Shown in pieces: positions 23,868 to 35,400 of a stretch of DNA of 60,878 bases (position 1 is its first letter; each line of letters opens with the position of its first letter). Location of the stretch: positions 1 through 60,878 of the forward strand of contig JAPTJF010000392.1 in assembly GCA_029339195.1 (NCBI GenBank), given 5' to 3'. The notes beneath the pieces are model-generated. The model worked only from the letters and a program-made list of their open reading frames with translations. It searched no databases and was not told where the DNA came from. The DNA is from Micractinium sp. NFX-FRZ (taxonomy: Eukaryota; Chlorophyta; Trebouxiophyceae; Chlorellales; Chlorellaceae). The position numbers were made by a program, and so were the translations under genes.

Positions 23868-24114
23868 GCCGGGCGGCGGCGCTCCACTGCTCCACTCCTC
23901 TCCACACACTCTCGATTCCTCGTGCTGTCAATCTCGCATACTCTCAGTGATTACTCTGAAAAAGCTCCAGGCATAGGGGGACGCTGCGTCAACAGCACCA
24001 TTCTTTGCCCGACACTGGTGGAAGGCAACCCGCTCATTTCGGGGGTTTGATTGACTGTATTTGATTGGGTTCTGCTCTGTGATGCTGATCACAGTCAATT
24101 AAAAGTATAGCCCT
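23868..24114. promoter_or_regulatory. Compact divergent promoter with nested inverted repeats
   Basis: Only 247 bp separate the start codons of the PQ-loop and RCC1 genes, so both promoters must sit here or overlap the genes. Just before the RCC1 ATG, ATTGACTGT at 24050-24058 pairs with ACAGTCAAT at 24091-24099, and CTGTGAT at 24077-24083 pairs with ATCACAG at 24088-24094. This AT-richer patch could be an operator-like site or part of the 5' leader; its role is inferred. Confidence 0.45.
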
Positions 24115-27100
24115 ATGCTGCGCAGCGCGGTGGCGGGAGCGCCTTCCCTGCTGACGGCCTCCCGGGCCTTCTCCACCGCTGTGCTCAGCTGGGGCGTTGG
24201 GCAGCAGGTGAGGATGCCGCTGGGACGGATCGATCGGCTACAGGGCACGCTTCCACTCTGCCGCCGCCGCCACCACCGCCGCTGCCGCCGCCGCCTGGCA
24301 CCAGTTGCGCCACCCCTGCTACTGCCTCCCCTGCCGCAGGGCGCCCTGGGCATCCGCTCCACTCTCGACCAACACGAACCAGAGGAATTGCCCGACCTTC
24401 CCCCTGACGTGGCATCGGTGGGGGCGGGCCACTGCAGCAGCTTTGCGGCCACCCGGGAGGGACAGCTGTGGTCTTGGGGGCGCAACAACGAGGGGCAGCT
24501 TGGTCGGGGGCTGGCGCAAGATGAGTTTGGGTGCTCGGCGACACCACGGCCGGTGGAGGCGCTGGGGCAGCAGCAGGTGAGGATGGGTGGGAGGCGGGCG
24601 GGCAGTGTGGCGAGGGCAAAGGTGGGGCAGGCAGAGAAGGCATGGGCGCTGGCGAGCAGCGGGCGCAGGGCGGTCTTTCGAAGCCTGACTTCTGCCTCTG
24701 TATGTGCCATGTCGGTGTGCTGCATGTGCCGCGGTGTGGTGCGCTGTGGTAGGCGGCATATTCATGCCACCGTTCCAGTTCTGAAGCAGGCAATCAAGCC
24801 ATGCTGGTTGCCGGCCCCTTCCCTTGTGCCCTGCGCACGCAAGCGCAGGTCGTTGCGGCCACAGGCAGCGGGGTGGCCTCCTTTGCCTGCTGCGCCGACG
24901 GCTCCCTCTTCTCTTTCGGCAGCAGCAAGCGGGGGCAGCTGGGGCTGGGGCCTGGGATGCTGCACAGCACAGACCCCCTCCAGGTCTGCCTCCCTTCGGG
25001 CGTGCGCCAGGTGGCGGCGGGGTGGGGCCACGCAGCGGCCCTGCTAGGTGCGCTTGGGTGGTGCTCTTCTGCAGGTTGCTGGGTTGCTACTACCTTGGCT
25101 GCTTCTATAGTGGTAGGAGTGCCTGCCCGCCCCTGGTGGGCCCGCACCTGCTACGGACATGCCTGTGTACACCTGAAAGCCTGCTTGCCAGCCCCAACAT
25201 ACACACAATGTGCCCCTCTTCCCTGCCTGAATGCACTGTAGGGAAAGGAAACTTGTGTAGTGTGGCTGCCTGCCTGGCCTGCATGCTGCATGCTTACACC
25301 GGCCACTCCTGTCTTCTTGCCTGCCCTTGTTGTAATGCAGAGGACGGCAGCCTGTGGACGTGGGGGTGGGCCGCCAACGGCCGCCTGGGCCACTCCTTTG
25401 CCACCTCAGGTACGGCTGCCTGCTCCCTGCGCAAGTTCAGCCAGCCGTGTCACCTGCGTCACTGTCAGCTCTGCCACCTCAGCAAGGTACTTGCTGCAAG
25501 CGCTGCAGGGTTGCACCTTGTGCAGCAGCCGCGCAGGCAGCAGTGCTCCCCGTGCAGGCAGCAGTGCTGAATTCAACCCGATCCCCATTATGCTGCATCC
25601 CCCCGCGGGCTCCGTGGGCTCTGAATGCAATTGATTGACTGGTTGACATTGGCAGCCCCTTCTGCTCCCTGCCTTCCCGGCTGTGCAGGCGAGGACGAGG
25701 AGGAGCAGCGGCTGCTGCAGCGTTGCTGCTGGGAGCCTCGCCAGGTGGAGCTGATGAGCGGCGTGCGAATACGCCAGGTGCCCGCCCCGCCCCTGCCACA
25801 GCCCTGCGTGAGCCCTCCGTGCTGCCTGCCGCTCTGCCTACTCTCGGAAAACACGTCGTCAGAAACACGCTTCCCTGTGTGTCACGCGCCTGGAAGGCTC
25901 TGCCACAACCCTACCCTTGGCGCCCACCCCGCCGGCCGCAGGTGGCCTGCGGGTTCCGCCACTTTCTGGCGCTCCACCGACAGAGGGCACCTCCTTCCCA
26001 CATTTGCCTCACTGCTTAGCCACTGGGGGGGGGGGGGTGCCCCCCCCATCTCCCTGGTGCAGGTGGCCTGCGGGTTTGACCACACGCTAGTGCTGGCCGA
26101 GGACGGCTCCCTGTTCACTTTTGGGGACAACTCGCTGGGGCAGCTGGGCCGGCCCAGCCAAGCGCAGGTCGGCAGGGACCCGGACTGCATCCAGTGCTTG
26201 TGTTTGAACCTGTGTGTGTTGCACATGTGTGAGGGGGGGCTTGCCTCAGTGGCGGGTGCCCTGGCCGGCTGCCCCAGCCAGGCAGAGGAGGGAGTGAGAC
26301 GGCCTGCCTAGTGGGCGGGCACTAGTAATTTGCGGGCGCAGGGGCTGCCGCTTCCACCTTCAAATGCCCGCGCCTGCAGCGGCGCCCTGGATCTGGCTTG
26401 CAGCCCTGCAGGGCCGAGCTCCCCCGCTCCCTCAATTCGCCCTCAATCGACCGACTGCGGAATCCCGCTGCTCTGATGCCCCCTGCAGGGCGAGCACCTG
26501 GCGCCTCACTCCGCCTCCGCATGGCTGGTGAACCCGGAGCACGGCTGCGGCAAGCGGATCAAGTTCCGCAAGGTACCAACATGAGCTGTGATCTGAATGC
26601 TTGCATTGCCTGGGAGTTGGGCTGTCACTCCGGCGCACCAAGCTCCACGAATGCTAGTTCTGCACGTGTGTGCGGTGGTAGTTAGGGTTGACTGTTAGGG
26701 TGCTGGGCCTGCTGTGAACCGTGGAAGGCCAACTGCCTCAAGGCAACATGCGGACGAGCACCCCTTCTGACTACTTCGCAGGTGGCGGCGGGCCTGGGCC
26801 ACTGCCTGGGTGTGCTGGCCGATGGGAGCGTGGTGTCGTGGGGGTGGAACTGTGCGGGTGAGGGGAGGGGGTGGGTGAGATAGTTCCCGACTGTGTGTGC
26901 CAGCATGGCAGGATCGGCCTGGCAGGCCTCGGCAGCCAGCCTGTCTTCTTGCACAGCACAGAACCAGCTTTGCGCGCAGCACGACTGGCGCTTGGCCGGC
27001 ATGCTGTCCATGCCCTGCTGAGGTGGCCGCTGCACCTACCAAGCTGCCTGATGCCGTGCCACGCTGTGCTCTGCTGCGCAGGCCAGCTGGGGTTGGGCCA

Positions 27101-28216
27101 GTTTGTCACGGACGAGTGCATCCCGCGGCCCACCCCCATCTACGGGATACCCAGTAACAGGTGGGATACTGGCGTAGTGCAGCTCCATTCCGGGTCTTTG
27201 AAGGAGGAGGCACACGGGAGGGGGGAGGTGCAGCTGCCGGTGGTCTGCCTCGTTTGTACGGAACACCTAGCAACAGGCAAGCAGTCTGACCAGCAGGGCA
27301 CTGTTGGCAGGACGTGGGGCAAAGGTAACCAGGTAGGGCTAGGGCGGGGCTTGCAGGGCTGCAGGGCTGCAGGGCTGGTGCCAATCCACTGGCCAGCCTG
27401 CCGCCTGCAGCGGCCAGCGCTCGACTTGTGCGCCAGATGGCTGCGGCGCCACTCCCACCGGCTGCCGATCTCCCACCCGCTTCCTCTCCTCACATCTGTG
27501 TGCTGCAGGCACGCCCTGATTGGTGCGGGGCGCGTGCACAGCGTGCTAGTCACCGATGAAATCATGGCGACCTCTTCCCGCTGGGGCAGCAGCACCAACG
27601 ATACGAGCGGCAGCAGCGGCGGCGGCGGCGGCGGCGGTGCGTGGGGTGCGCAGGCGGCGGGCGCCAAGGGCCAGGCGGTGCTCACCATGTGCCACAGGTG
27701 GGCGGGCGGGTGGGTCACCAACTTGGAGGGCCTTGCAGGGCCTGCCTGCTGCGTGCTGGTGCGCTCCCGCTCTTCCCTTTGGCCTGCCCCGCCCTCAGCG
27801 TATAAACTGACCCCATCGCCTGCGGCACTGAGCATTAATTGCATGAGGATTCGCTGCACCACCCTTCCCCACATATCGCCCGCCCCTGCCCCCTGCCCTG
27901 CCCCCGCACCTCCCGCTGGGGCGGCACTGACCTTGGGAAGGCAAGTCCATACAACGAAAGCATCCCTTTTCCCCACTTCTCCACCCCCCCCCCCCACCCC
28001 CCACTCCTCCACCCAGACCCCCCTCCTCATGATTGCCCCACCACCCATCATGGCTTTTGCAGCTGGGGCGGCGCCGAGAACGGGCGGCTGGGCAACTCGA
28101 TGTACGAGAGCAGCCCCTTCCCCGAGCTGGTGCCCGACCTGGATGGGGAGGAGATCTTGGGGCTGGTCTGCGGGCTGGACCACACCCTGGTGTTGGCAAG
28201 GGTGATGGAGCAGTGA
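24115..28216 (+). CDS. RCC1-repeat (beta-propeller) protein, probably organelle-targeted
   Basis: Eleven exons in phase, 457 aa: 24115-24207, 24340-24576, 24849-25047, 25341-25409, 25689-25777, 26063-26167, 26489-26572, 26782-26857, 27082-27160, 27509-27697, 28063-28216 (TGA). Repeats with typical RCC1 blade signatures include LWSWGRNNEGQLGRG, LFSFGSSKRGQLGLG, LWTWGWAANGRLGHS, LFTFGDNSLGQLGR, VVSWGWNCAGQLGLG and SWGGAENGRLGN, giving about seven blades. The N-terminus MLRSAVAGAPSLLTASRAFS is Arg/Ser/Ala-rich and lacks acids, as in mitochondrial presequences; plant RCC1-like proteins such as RUG3 act in mitochondria, though nuclear or other roles cannot be excluded. A Gly-rich loop near residue 380 is a low-complexity insert. 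Introns hold decayed exon-edge copies. Confidence 0.88.
25942..26019 (+). other. Splice-competent pseudo-exon upstream of an RCC1 exon
   Basis: Starts after GCCGCAG and reads VACGFRHFLALHRQ in frame with the preceding exon, then stops at 26017-26019. The real exon at 26063 begins VACGFDHTLVLAEDGSLF. The shared first five codons and acceptor context suggest a duplicated exon edge. RCC1 blades resemble each other anyway, so protein similarity alone is weak evidence; the near-identical nucleotides (GTGGCCTGCGGGTT) are stronger. Confidence 0.65.
27256..27280 (+). other. Decayed donor-side copy of an RCC1 exon end
   Basis: TACGGAACACCTAGCAACAG followed by GCAAGC resembles the real exon end at 27160, TACGGGATACCCAGTAACAG followed by GTGGGA. 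Translation YGTPSNR versus YGIPSNR. It lies about 115 bp downstream in the same intron. Confidence 0.6.
27908..27985 (+). other. Decayed acceptor-side copy of the last RCC1 exon
   Basis: The intron before 28063 contains CTGGGGCGGCACTGACC and, further on, a frame reading YNESIPFPHFS, against CTGGGGCGGCGCCGAG and YESSPFPELV in the real exon. The copy's acceptor position reads CG instead of AG, so it cannot be used as a splice site. Confidence 0.6.
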
Positions 28217-28522
28217 CGAGTGGAGGCAGTGAGCTGGCGCTGGCTGGTGCAGCATTGGCGTCAGCGGCGGCAGCAGCGACGGCGGCATGGTACCCATGGA
28301 CGGTGCCCAGCTGTGAAGGGCGGCCGCGCATTGGGTTGATACTTGACTCATTGTGCCAGCGATTCGGTGAGCCATACACAATGTGTTGCAATCAGCGTGG
28401 ACGTGCAAAAGGCAAGGGCACGGTCAATATAAGCAAGGGAAATCACAGGGCTGTGCCACGCGTGAGGGGTTGCACCAGGCTCACGCCATGCCTGCCGGTC
28501 TCCCGCCCACCAGCATTCTGAA
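28217..28522. other. Short convergent spacer
   Basis: About 300 bp between the RCC1 stop and the stop of the small secreted-protein gene. It must contain both 3' ends; nothing else is seen. Confidence 0.55.
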
Positions 28523-29159
28523 TCAGCTGCTCAGGTATTCCCAGCAGGCGGTGACGCCAGCCGCCAGCACGGCATGGGCGTCTGCCAGCTCCGTTGGGGA
28601 GAGGGAGGCCGGGGCCGGCAGGGAGCAGTGGAGGTCGGAGAGGCAGCCCACTGCAGGGGGTGACGGGGCCGGGGGGGTGCGCGGGCGCAATGAATGGCCC
28701 ACCTCCTGCCATCAGCTGCCCTTGCCCCATGTGTCACCCACAGGCCAGCCCAAGAAATCATCCAACCTACCACCCACCCCGTGACCACTCACCAAGTGCC
28801 GCCAGGTCTGACCCGTGCACCGCTGGCTTGATTGGCCAGGCGGCTGCCGCCCCTGGCAGGCCCGTCTGCCCCCACCCCAGGACCGACTCCACCGCCGCCA
28901 CTGCCTCGTCAGCTAGCTGCCTGGCACTCTGGCTGCGCAGCGCTGCTGCATAGTCGCGTGCCAGCTGTTCCGGCCCGGCTGGGTCGGCCCAAATGTCGAA
29001 CCCAGCCTCAAGCGCGGCTGCCAAGTGCCCGGCTGGGAGGGTGGGCTGCCTGGCCTTTGGGAGGGCTGCCCGGGGTGCATCGCTGGCGGAGGCCCGGGTG
29101 GCGCGCTGAAGGACCCACAGCGTGACCAGGAGCACGTTCAGGGAAGCGCGGCGAAGCAT
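28523..29159 (-). CDS. Small secreted or membrane-anchored protein, unrecognised
   Basis: Two exons, 29159-28793 and 28650-28523, phase 1 junction, 164 aa. It begins MLRRASLNVLLVTLWVLQ, basic then hydrophobic, followed by small residues around ATRASASDA. This is a typical signal peptide with a likely cleavage site near ASA. The mature protein is helical (LARDYAAALRSQSARQLADE) and ends with CLSDLHCSLPAP and VTACWEYLSS, giving three Cys residues that could form a disulfide. I do not recognise a family. The start is fixed by the signal peptide. The gene converges with RCC1. Confidence 0.68.
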
Positions 29160-32100
29160 GATTGGGGGCTGAGGGCAGCAGGAAGGCAGAGGTCTGCAAG
29201 GGGGGGGGCGAAGATGTGCGGATCGAGGCAGTGGGGGAGAGGAGCGGGCCTTGCTGCGCGGCACCGGAGGTTGCCGCCTCATTCTGGGTTGCCTCTTGAA
29301 ACGTGCAAACAACAGCAGCTGAACGGTTGAATGTGACACGCTGGCGATCAGGTGCAAGTCACCCTACTGCAAAGCGGTGACACCAAGTCCAGCAGGCAGG
29401 CAGTGCTGGCCGGCTTGCATGTCCCGCGCTGCCTCCTGCCTGGCGCCACCACTTGTAGCAAGTGCCACCACCATGCCACCAGAGTTGCGCTCACCTTGGG
29501 CGGCCTGCTTGATGTCCTAAAGCTTGGACGAGACGAGTGTACGTTTACCAGAGAGCGGCGCAAAGAAGGGCTGGGAGGGTCTGATGCGTACGAGGCACGA
29601 GGCTCGAGGCAGTGCACAGCGCAGCAACTTCCGCCGCCGTGGCAGTGGCACCTCTCCCCAGGCAAAAGTTGGTGGCCGCTGGCGCCCTCGTTTGGGCGGC
29701 GATGCAATCCGTGCATGAACTGGCACGTTGGGAGGGCGTGATGCTTGCTGCTTGCTTTGCACAAGCTTGCTGCAAGGGCTGCGCGGGACAAGCGTCCGGC
29801 CCGCCCCAAGGCAGCGCTCCACCAGGCTGGCAACGATGTTTTTGAACCTTATCCTGCAATGGATAGCCAAAAAGATCGGCAGACACTGTCTGCCGAGCTG
29901 ACGGCTCTGTAGTCGCCGCTCCGAGCGCAGAAGCGGTGGTTGGTGCTTCTCGCACCCCCAATGCGGTCAATGTGCATGTATCATTGCATCGCAACAGCCT
30001 CCACCACTGCACCCACGGCCCATGCCGGCCAGCCCAGTGCCTGCCGCCTGCACCGGTCTCACCAGGCGCCGCCGCCGCCCAGCCGCCGCCGCTTTGTCGC
30101 TCTGTCATGTCACTGCCGCTCCTCCTCCTGCTGCTGTCTAAGCTGCATTCTTGATGCAGCAATCTGGATAGCAAGCGTTTTTCAGCTATTGACAGAAAAC
30201 TATATGAGCATGGGGGGTGCCATGCTGTGCATGCTGCACACTTTAACCATGGCCTTAAAACTACCGGCTTGGAACGACGCCTGGCACCGCACCAGTCTTT
30301 CCGTGTCTCGTTCAGAGCTAACACCTCTAATTTGGGGCTGGGGAGGTTGAGCATGGCCCCTCTGAATTGGGCGGCCTCACCAGTCCAATACCTGTCTAAC
30401 TTGTATGAGACCACTGCCAATCCTGGTCAAGGACCCTCTCAGCACGTCATGCCGCACTGCAGTGCAGGCGCTCCCCTGCTGAGGGTGTCAGCCCTCCTGG
30501 GGGCGCCACAATTGACGTTGGTGCGTACCCCCGCTGCCCCGCCCGCTGCCCGACTCATGCTGCTCCGCCTCCACTCGCCAACAGCTGGTCATCAGGCCAT
30601 CCCCTGCAGGCGTCGCAGCCATAGCATCCACCCTGGCCCCCTCCTGGGCCGACCCTGCAGCCTGGATTGACCCTGCCCCGGCACCTGGGACTACGCCCCC
30701 TGCCACCCCCGGTGCTGCCCCCGCTCCTGGCCGATGGGCGGCGTCGCCGGTGGCAACCGACAGGCCGCTCAGTGTTCATCCAGAGGCAAGCTGCTCTGCC
30801 TGAACACGACCACAGCAAGGAGGGACTTCAGATAAGATTAGTAGTGGGCCGGCGCGGCAGCACCGTGATATACGCGATGCGGCACGGTTCAGTCGCCAGG
30901 GAGCCGAGCGGCCACCCCAGGGAACACACTCGCCAGCGTCCCATGCTGCCAGTGCTTCACGTGAAAGCCAGAACACAACACAGCTCATACACATGTGTCT
31001 TTAACGCGCGGGGATAGAATGCAGTGAGAAATTTCCGCCTCCAGGGGGATGCAGAGGCGAGTGGGGTTGGTGGGAGGAAGGGGGGCGGCAGGCCTGCCAG
31101 TGCTGCTGGCGGAGCGGTGGCAGGGAACCCGGTTCCCGGGGCCCGGGGGAAGTCCTGGCAGGGGCCACCTGCATGGTTAGCTCCTCTGCTGCGTCAGCTC
31201 TTTGGAAGAAACTTATTAAGCTGGGACCACGCCTGCCGGATATTTCGGGCCCACGCACGCCGGCCTTTCCACCCCCTCACCATGCCTGCCCGCCGTGACT
31301 AGCATACTACAGTGGCCCTGCTTGTGTGCACACTCCAAGTGCGCCTCCCTTTGCCTACCTCTGACGCCCGAATCACCCAGCAATCTCCTTCTGTTGCCGA
31401 TCCAATGTCGATCCCATCCCACCGGTGTGCCAACCGCCGCCATCGCGCAAGCCTGATGCAACGTTCACCAATGAGCTCTTCACCGACTCCTACTCTGCCG
31501 GGCCCCCTCGGCCACCCACCTGCCTTCACAGCAGCATGATCTGGCAGTGTCAGCGGCAGCACCCTCACACCCCAGCAACTCGAGCATGGCCTTGAATGAA
31601 AGCTTCCGGCAGGGGCCGTGAGGCTGCCGCCGCCGCCAGCCGCGCCTTCAAGCACCCCTTCGAGCAGCACAGCTTGCCTGGCAGCTTCCCTGGCATGGCG
31701 GTGGGATCGCCTGTGACAGCGGCATATCACAGCGTGCCGTCCCCCGTTGCAAGAGTGTGCAGGCGCCCAGCGCACGCTGTTACAGGGCTGGGTGCCGGGG
31801 GGGGGCCGCAGAGTCGAGGGCGGCCAGCCGCCTCAGGGCGGAGGATCGGGGGGGGAGAGAGGCAAGAGAGCGGCAAGCAAGTAAAGGAGCAAGAGGGAGC
31901 AGGCAATCGGGTGAGCGGGGTCTTCAGGTAGAGAGAATAAAAGGCGGAGGGTGGTGTGCGTCAGTGAAAAACAAACGACAGGGGGTTCAGTTGTTGCTGC
32001 AGTCAAGGGTGGGGGGTAGAGAGGGGCACACTTTGACAGACACACGCAGACACGGGTGCGGCAGCGCCAGCACAACCGTGGCACCAGCAGTCACACGAGT

Positions 32101-32456
32101 CAGAAGGTGGGGGGTCACTGTGGGCAGGGGGCGGGGGTGTGGAAGGCGCCTGCGCGGCCGACGCACACCCGCAACGCGCCTGCCGTTGAGAGGCTATGCA
32201 TGCAGCCCGCGCCAGGAGCAGGGGGCGACCGAATGAGCGGCTGCTGGTTGGGTGTAGGCAGCTGCAAGAGCCGGTAGCAGCAGGTGGCGACGGATGGGCA
32301 GCCACCCTGACTGGCCCAGCAGGCTGCCCAGCAGGCAGCCGCGTGCTGTGCATCGCCCATGTTGCCACCGCAGACGAGGCTGCCGCCTATGCCGCGGAGG
32401 GGGAGGGCAGGGCCACACCGCCGCCGCCGCCTGTGCGGGGGAGGGTGGCGGCAGCG
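29160..32456. other. 3.3-kb region without a convincing gene
   Basis: Upstream of the secreted-protein gene and downstream of EMSY-LIKE, so it holds one promoter and one 3' end. A proline-rich forward frame at about 30585-30795 (containing IASTLAPSWADPAAW) has a possible acceptor (CCCTGCAG) but no start or partner exons. A forward frame at about 31596-31760 (containing AFKHPFEQHSLPGSF) also looks protein-like but has no splice context. TTACA at about 31779 could be the minus-strand poly(A) signal TGTAA. I annotate no gene. Confidence 0.45.
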
Positions 32457-35400
32457 TCACACCACGGCGGCCGCCTCCCTCAGCGCCGCCATCTCCGCCA
32501 TGAGCGCCGCCTCCCGATCGCACAGCGCCTGGAACTTGCGCTCCAGCTCCGCCCGCCGCTCAATGTCCTCGCCTGCTGGCAGCCACGGAAAGGGGAGGGG
32601 GCGAGAGCAGCCAGCGGAGGAGGTCAGGAGGGCTGCACTACCTTGCTAGACAAAAAGCCGCTGCACTACTGAACTACTGGGACAGTTGCATGCAGCAGGC
32701 GAAGAAGCAGCTGACGTGCACAGGGCAGCCGCATGAGCTCATGCCACTCAAGGCACCCAAGGCCCCAGCCTCCACATCCACTCTCGTCTGCCTTCATTGC
32801 TCGTGGGACAGGCAGCACCAATGCACCCAACCCCACCACAACCCCGCTGCCCTGCAGCGATCGCGCAACTGCAAACACAGCAGCACCCACTCACGGTTGG
32901 CCTCCTGGTACTCCAGTATGCTGATCTCCGCCTCCACCATGCGCTCCTTCCGCTCCAGCACACCCAGCATCTGCGGCGGGGCGGCGGCGGGTGGTTAGGC
33001 ATGCATGTGTGAGGGGGGAGTGCATGAGCTGCGTGGGGGGGGGGGGGCGCACCTGGCGAGGCGGGCAGCAAGCAGGCAAGAGGGTGCAGAGAGCCAGGCC
33101 AAGCGGTGCGCCGCTGAGAGCGTGTTCCTTGCCCCCTTCAACTAAACACGACGGCCCCACAGCCAGCCCCGCCCCTACCACACCCCAGCGGCACCGCCAC
33201 TCCTCGCACAGTAAAGCACACACAGACATGCACGCACCTGCTGCAGCTCGTCCTCCCCAGCAATTGGCAGCCGTGCGTGCAAGTAGGTCATCTCAAACGG
33301 CGCATCCGCGGGCACAGGCGCCCCCGCTGCGGCAGGCACGGCACAAGGGGGAAGGGCTCAGGGCCGGGCAGGCTGGAAGGTGGAAGCGCGCCTGTGTAAG
33401 AGGTGCGCCTGCCCGCCCTCTTTCAGGCCCTGCTCCTCTTTCCCCCATCCCTCTGTCAGGCAGGCTCACAGGCGCTCCGGCGCGTCCTGGAGGACCCAGG
33501 CAGCTGCCACGCACAGCAATGGAAAACAACCCTCTCGTGCGCACAGCCCGCCCAGCAGCCGCTGCCTCGTCTGCCCCCACACACGCACGGTGCCACCACT
33601 CACACACGCTCTTGCGCTTCTTGGAGGGGGCAGGCACCAGCGCGGCCAGCAGCCCCGGCGGCGGCGCCGCGTTCAGGGCGTCGAGCGACACGTACGGCTT
33701 GTCGTGCTGCCGCCGCGACCCGTGCACCGCCGTCATGTCCACATACTCCCCCACCACATAGTCGGTGCCCTGCGCAGCAGCAGCAGCACAATGAACATGA
33801 GCAAGTGAGGGGTGGATGCAATCAGGGGGGGGAGAAACAGAGAGGGAGAGAAAGGGGGAGAGAGAGGGAGAAAGGTGGTTGGGGAGGAGGTGTGTGCCCC
33901 CCCACATCCGCTGCTGTACTGGCACGTGGCAGACCTCGTGAGATGACCTCTCACCCCATGCCGTCAGTGGAACTGCAACACCCCACTCCCAACGCCACCC
34001 CTGCAACGCATCTCCCCAACGGCGAGCTCACATCCACGGCCGTGGCAAAGTGGAACACCTCCTCTGTTGACTCCCGCGTGTTGGGGTCGTACACAATTGT
34101 GTAGCCATCGGTGTCTGCACAGGTGGTAGAATTGGTTAAGACATAAGCTCACGGCAACATGGCCAGCCGACCAACCGCGCCGAGACAGCAGCCACCAAGC
34201 AAGCACAACGCAACACAACAGCCAGCGAGCAGAGCAGCCGCAGTGCCGCAGACTGCCCCCTCCACCCAGCCACCGCCCCTCACCCGCACATTGGCAAACT
34301 AAACCAAGAAGGCGCAACAGGCAAGTTTAAAACACGTGCAAGCACGACATGGCAAGCACGACATGGCAAGCACGACATGGCAAGCGCAACAGGCACAGCA
34401 GCGGGTCTCACCCGGGTCCCAGTGCTGGATGAACCCCTCCACCCACGGCGGGTTCTCTGCCGGCCAGAAGCGCCACAGCCTGCGGCCCACATACCCCAGC
34501 GGGTCCGCCGCCCCACCAAACACGCTGTTCTGCCGCGTCGACCGCGAGCGCTGCACGCCGCTGCCCATGCGCGGCAGCGCCATGCTGCCGCCGGCGCCCA
34601 TGCCGCCGGGCAGGCCCATGCTGGGGACGGGGCCCATGCCGGGGGGGCCGCCGATAGCGGGCCGCGAGGGGGGCGCTCGCCGGAACGAGCCCTGCTGCGC
34701 CAGGCTGCCGCTGCAGGGGGTAAGGCAGGGGAGGTGCGGCGAGTTGGTGGGGGGAGGGCGCAGCGCAGGTGTAAGTGCAGAAGAGGATGAGTAGTGGGCG
34801 GACAGACGGAAGCTGGGGCGGCGCCCCGCTTCTCTTGGGCATTGTGTCTGGTGGGCCTGCCTGCTTCCTGCCTGGCCAGCGTTCGCCTGCACACGTCGCA
34901 GGAACACCTTGCCGCAGCAGCACGGCAACCCTGACTGCGCAGGTGGGCAGCACAGCATGTGCAGCAGGGCGCCAGGGCAGGTGAAGCAGCGTGCATTCGT
35001 GCCTCTTGCCGCCGTCTGCTGCGCCGCCCTTCCTTTTGTGCGACCGCTTCTCCCCCGCCCGCCCGCCGTCCTTGCGCTTGTGCGAGCGCTGCGGCCGGCT
35101 GTCCTGGGAGGCGCTGTAATCCGACTCATGCTGGCTGCTGACCGCCTCTTCCGAGTACCCGGGGGCTGCAAATGCCACTGCGGCGGCATGGCGCTGCCGC
35201 GCAGGCGGCGGCGGCATGCCACTGCCACTGCGTGGGAGGGCCTCGGCAGCAGGGAAGCACACGGGCGCCTGAGCAGCCTGGCCTGGCCTGGCAGGGCGAG
35301 CTGGGCGGTGGGCGTGGCCAGAAGACAGCCAGGCACCCCTGGCGATGCGGATGCAGCCAAGGCCTCAATTGCAAGCGCATGGGCTGCTCTTGCTCCTTGG

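Noticed and set aside
29545..30420. 291-codon open minus-strand frame
   Set aside because: Composition is erratic (mixed Cys, Trp, Arg runs), with no splice context and no recognisable domain; long open frames are common by chance in GC-rich DNA.
30585..30795. Proline-rich forward frame near 30.6 kb
   Set aside because: It looks protein-like, but no start, donor or partner exon can be found, so I mention it only in the intergenic entry.
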